Source of the DNA: JAKFWF01 sp031429105
GTDB taxonomy: Bacteria; Pseudomonadota; Alphaproteobacteria; Rhizobiales; Hyphomicrobiaceae
Length of the DNA stretch: 8,840 nucleotides
Reading direction: 5' to 3'
Assembly (NCBI GenBank): GCA_031429105.1
Contig: JANOYV010000051.1
Span: 1 to 8,840 of the forward strand
The notes beneath the pieces were generated by a model, which was given only the letters and a program-made list of their open reading frames with translations, made no database searches and was not told the DNA's origin. This document shows, piece after piece, positions 7,509-8,840 of this stretch (the first letter of the stretch is position 1; every line of letters starts with the position of its first letter). Position numbers and translations under genes: made by a program.

Positions 7509-8659
7509 GCGTATCAATGTCGCACGGATCACTTGATGAGTCGCTTGCCATATCCAAGACCGTTGTGGTGGCGCTTGGTAAGCGTAGCTACGACGTGGTC
7601 ATTGGGCCAAACTTGTTGCCGCACGCAGCTGGGCTGATCGCGCAGCGGCTGGGCGCGCGACGGGTCGCAATCGTGACGGATCATACTGTTGCGACTCATC
7701 ATTTGGCATCGCTGCAGGCATCGTTCGGCGGCGATGGCCGCGTGCGCGGGGTGATCCAATTAGAGCCCGGCGAGGCGACAAAGAGTTTTGGGCAACTCGG
7801 GCCGTTATGCGAGCGGCTGCTTGAAACCGGCCTTGAGCGCGGCGATCTCGTCGTCGCGCTCGGCGGCGGCGTGATCGGTGACCTGGCGGGATTTGCGGCA
7901 GCGATTGTCAGGCGCGGTGTGCGCTTCGTACAGATTCCGACGTCGTTACTGGCCCAGGTCGACAGTTCCGTCGGTGGCAAGACCGGCATCAACACGCCGC
8001 AAGGCAAGAACCTTGTCGGCGCGTTTCACCAGCCGAGTTTAGTGCTGGCGGATACGACGTTGCTGGCAACGCTGAGCGCGCGGCAGCTGCGCGCCGGCTA
8101 TGCGGAGGTTGTCAAATACGGCCTCCTTGGCGATGAAGCGTTTTATGCGTGGCTTGAGGCCAACTGGTCAGCTGTGATGGCGCTGGAGCCGTCTGCAATC
8201 GCGCACGCTGTTTATCGCAGCGTCGAAATGAAAGCCCGCATCGTCGAGCGCGACGAAACTGAAACCGGTGACCGTATGCTGCTCAATTTGGGCCATACGT
8301 TCGGCCACGCACTTGAGGCGTTCACGGGGTATTCGGATCGGCTGCTGCACGGCGAGGGTGTTGCAATCGGTATGTGTCTTGCGTTCCGTTTGTCGGAAGA
8401 TCTAGGGTTCGTCGTGCCCCAGACTGCAGCCCGCGTTGCCGGGCACTTGAAGGCTGTTGGACTGCCGACGCGCGTGCCTGATATTCCAGGCGATCGGCCG
8501 GATGCTGCGACGATGGTTCGTCTCATGGGGCAGGACAAGAAGATTGCCGACGGTCGCCTGACGTTTATTCTGGCGCGCGCGATTGGCGATAGCTTTGTCA
8601 CGCGGGACGTGGATGCTGGGCGCGTAGAGCAGTTCTTGGATGGCGTGTTGGCGAGGTAG
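7505..8659 (+). CDS. aroB: 3-dehydroquinate synthase
   Basis: NAD- and divalent-metal-dependent enzyme that converts DAHP to 3-dehydroquinate, the second step of the shikimate pathway, in the cytoplasm. The 384-residue product is close to the normal bacterial length, with an N-terminal extension of roughly 15-20. Visible signatures are the nucleotide-binding GGGVIGDLAGF at 120-130, PTSLLAQVDSSVGGKTGIN at 145-163 and Lys204 in AEVVKYG. The metal-ligand set is Glu201, His264 (NLGHTFGHALE; His268 is the likely catalytic partner) and His282 (LLHGEGVAIGM). GQDKK at 342-346 is also family-typical. The ATG overlaps the aroK stop as ATGA, so the two are translationally coupled and made from one mRNA. 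An ATG four codons later is a possible alternative start. No clear terminator follows before the inverted repeats at 8706. Confidence 0.97.
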   Translation: MSVSMSHGSLDESLAISKTVVVALGKRSYDVVIGPNLLPHAAGLIAQRLGARRVAIVTDHTVATHHLASLQASFGGDGRVRGVIQLEPGEATKSFGQLGPLCERLLETGLERGDLVVALGGGVIGDLAGFAAAIVRRGVRFVQIPTSLLAQVDSSVGGKTGINTPQGKNLVGAFHQPSLVLADTTLLATLSARQLRAGYAEVVKYGLLGDEAFYAWLEANWSAVMALEPSAIAHAVYRSVEMKARIVERDETETGDRMLLNLGHTFGHALEAFTGYSDRLLHGEGVAIGMCLAFRLSEDLGFVVPQTAARVAGHLKAVGLPTRVPDIPGDRPDAATMVRLMGQDKKIADGRLTFILARAIGDSFVTRDVDAGRVEQFLDGVLAR

Positions 8660-8705
8660 CCGTTGAACTTGGCAACTGCAATTCGCCACAGCCGTGCAAC
8701 CAGGG

Positions 8706-8753
8706 GAATCGCATTTGAAAATTCTGCTTGCCCGTAGGGCGGCAAATCGATTC
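8706..8753. repeat. nested inverted repeats upstream of the transposase start
   Basis: GAATCGCATTTG at 8706-8717 pairs with CAAATCGATTC at 8743-8753, giving an 11-bp stem with one bulged C. Inside its loop GCCC-GTA-GGGC (8730-8740) forms a second small stem. A competing stem pairs CCGTAG (8732-8737) with CTACGG (8753-8758), so two folds are mutually exclusive. No T-run follows. It may be a subterminal insertion-sequence structure or a transcription barrier after aroB. Confidence 0.5.
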
Positions 8754-8791
8754 TACGGACTGGCACCCTCGATCCTGGTGGAGCTGGTGCC

Positions 8792-8840
8792 ATGCGCGAT
8801 TTCATTGAAACATTTGAAGGCCTTGATGACCCGCGCACGG
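8792..8840 (+). CDS. ISAs1-family transposase, N-terminal 16 codons (3' partial)
   Basis: An ATG at 8792 preceded by GGAG with 8-base spacing opens a frame that reads MRDFIETFEGLDDPRT before the window ends. The pattern F-x-x-L-x-DPR near the N-terminus is typical of ISAs1-family (H-repeat-associated) DDE transposases, where it precedes an RH-x-L-x-DIL motif not visible here. Sixteen residues is thin evidence: the family call is from pattern recall, and whether the gene is intact cannot be judged. Confidence 0.58.
   Translation, partial: MRDFIETFEGLDDPRT

Larger units (their letters stand above)
8701..8840 (+). mobile_element. probable left end of an ISAs1-family insertion sequence (runs off window)
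   Basis: The region from about 8701 to the window edge is assigned to an insertion sequence because a transposase-like reading frame begins at 8792 with a good ribosome site. The left boundary is not determined: CAGGGGAATCGC at 8701 is a plausible terminal sequence, but the matching right end and target duplication lie outside the window. It is inserted no more than about 130 bases after the aroB stop. Confidence 0.4.

Noticed and set aside
1..8840. CRISPR array, RNA genes or a defence cluster
   Set aside because: No regularly spaced repeats, no tRNA- or rRNA-like stretches and no recognisable defence domains were seen on either strand.

Overview
The window looks like a chromosomal housekeeping region of an alphaproteobacterium, most likely in the Hyphomicrobiales (Rhizobiales). 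The basis is a fairly GC-rich sequence and the grouping of xerD, aroK and aroB around a divergent intergenic region with a tiny one-helix membrane protein. A DUF3772-type MscS channel fits the same group. The genus cannot be fixed from this sequence, although a Hyphomicrobium-like organism would fit.

Layout. (1) Bases 1-2369, plus strand: a large multi-pass mechanosensitive channel of the MscS superfamily, cut off at its 5' end by the window edge. (2) Bases 2370-2433: a short convergent intergenic region with two competing hairpins. (3) Bases 6630 down to 2434, minus strand: a four-gene run. In transcription order it holds a 47-residue membrane microprotein, a 632-residue exported helical protein of unknown function, xerD (start and stop overlapping as TGATG), and, after 76 bases, an exported TAXI/TRAP-like substrate-binding protein with an unusual Ala/Lys/Glu-rich helical tail. 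(4) Bases 6631-6836: a divergent promoter region with a perfect 9-bp inverted repeat in the leader of the minus-strand run. (5) Bases 6837-8659, plus strand: aroK and aroB overlapping as ATGA, two shikimate-pathway enzymes made from one transcript. (6) Bases 8660-8840: a non-coding stretch with nested inverted repeats, then the first 16 codons of what looks like an ISAs1-family transposase running off the window.

How they fit together. AroB makes 3-dehydroquinate and AroK phosphorylates shikimate, both toward chorismate and the aromatic amino acids. XerD resolves chromosome dimers and is unrelated in function; its neighbours are two exported or membrane proteins whose roles are unknown. The MscS-type channel would protect the envelope against osmotic downshock. 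I see no CRISPR array, tRNA, rRNA or defence system. The points most worth following are the unknown 47-aa/632-aa pair coupled to xerD, the orphan binding protein with its tail, the leader inverted repeat, and the insertion-sequence boundary just after aroB.
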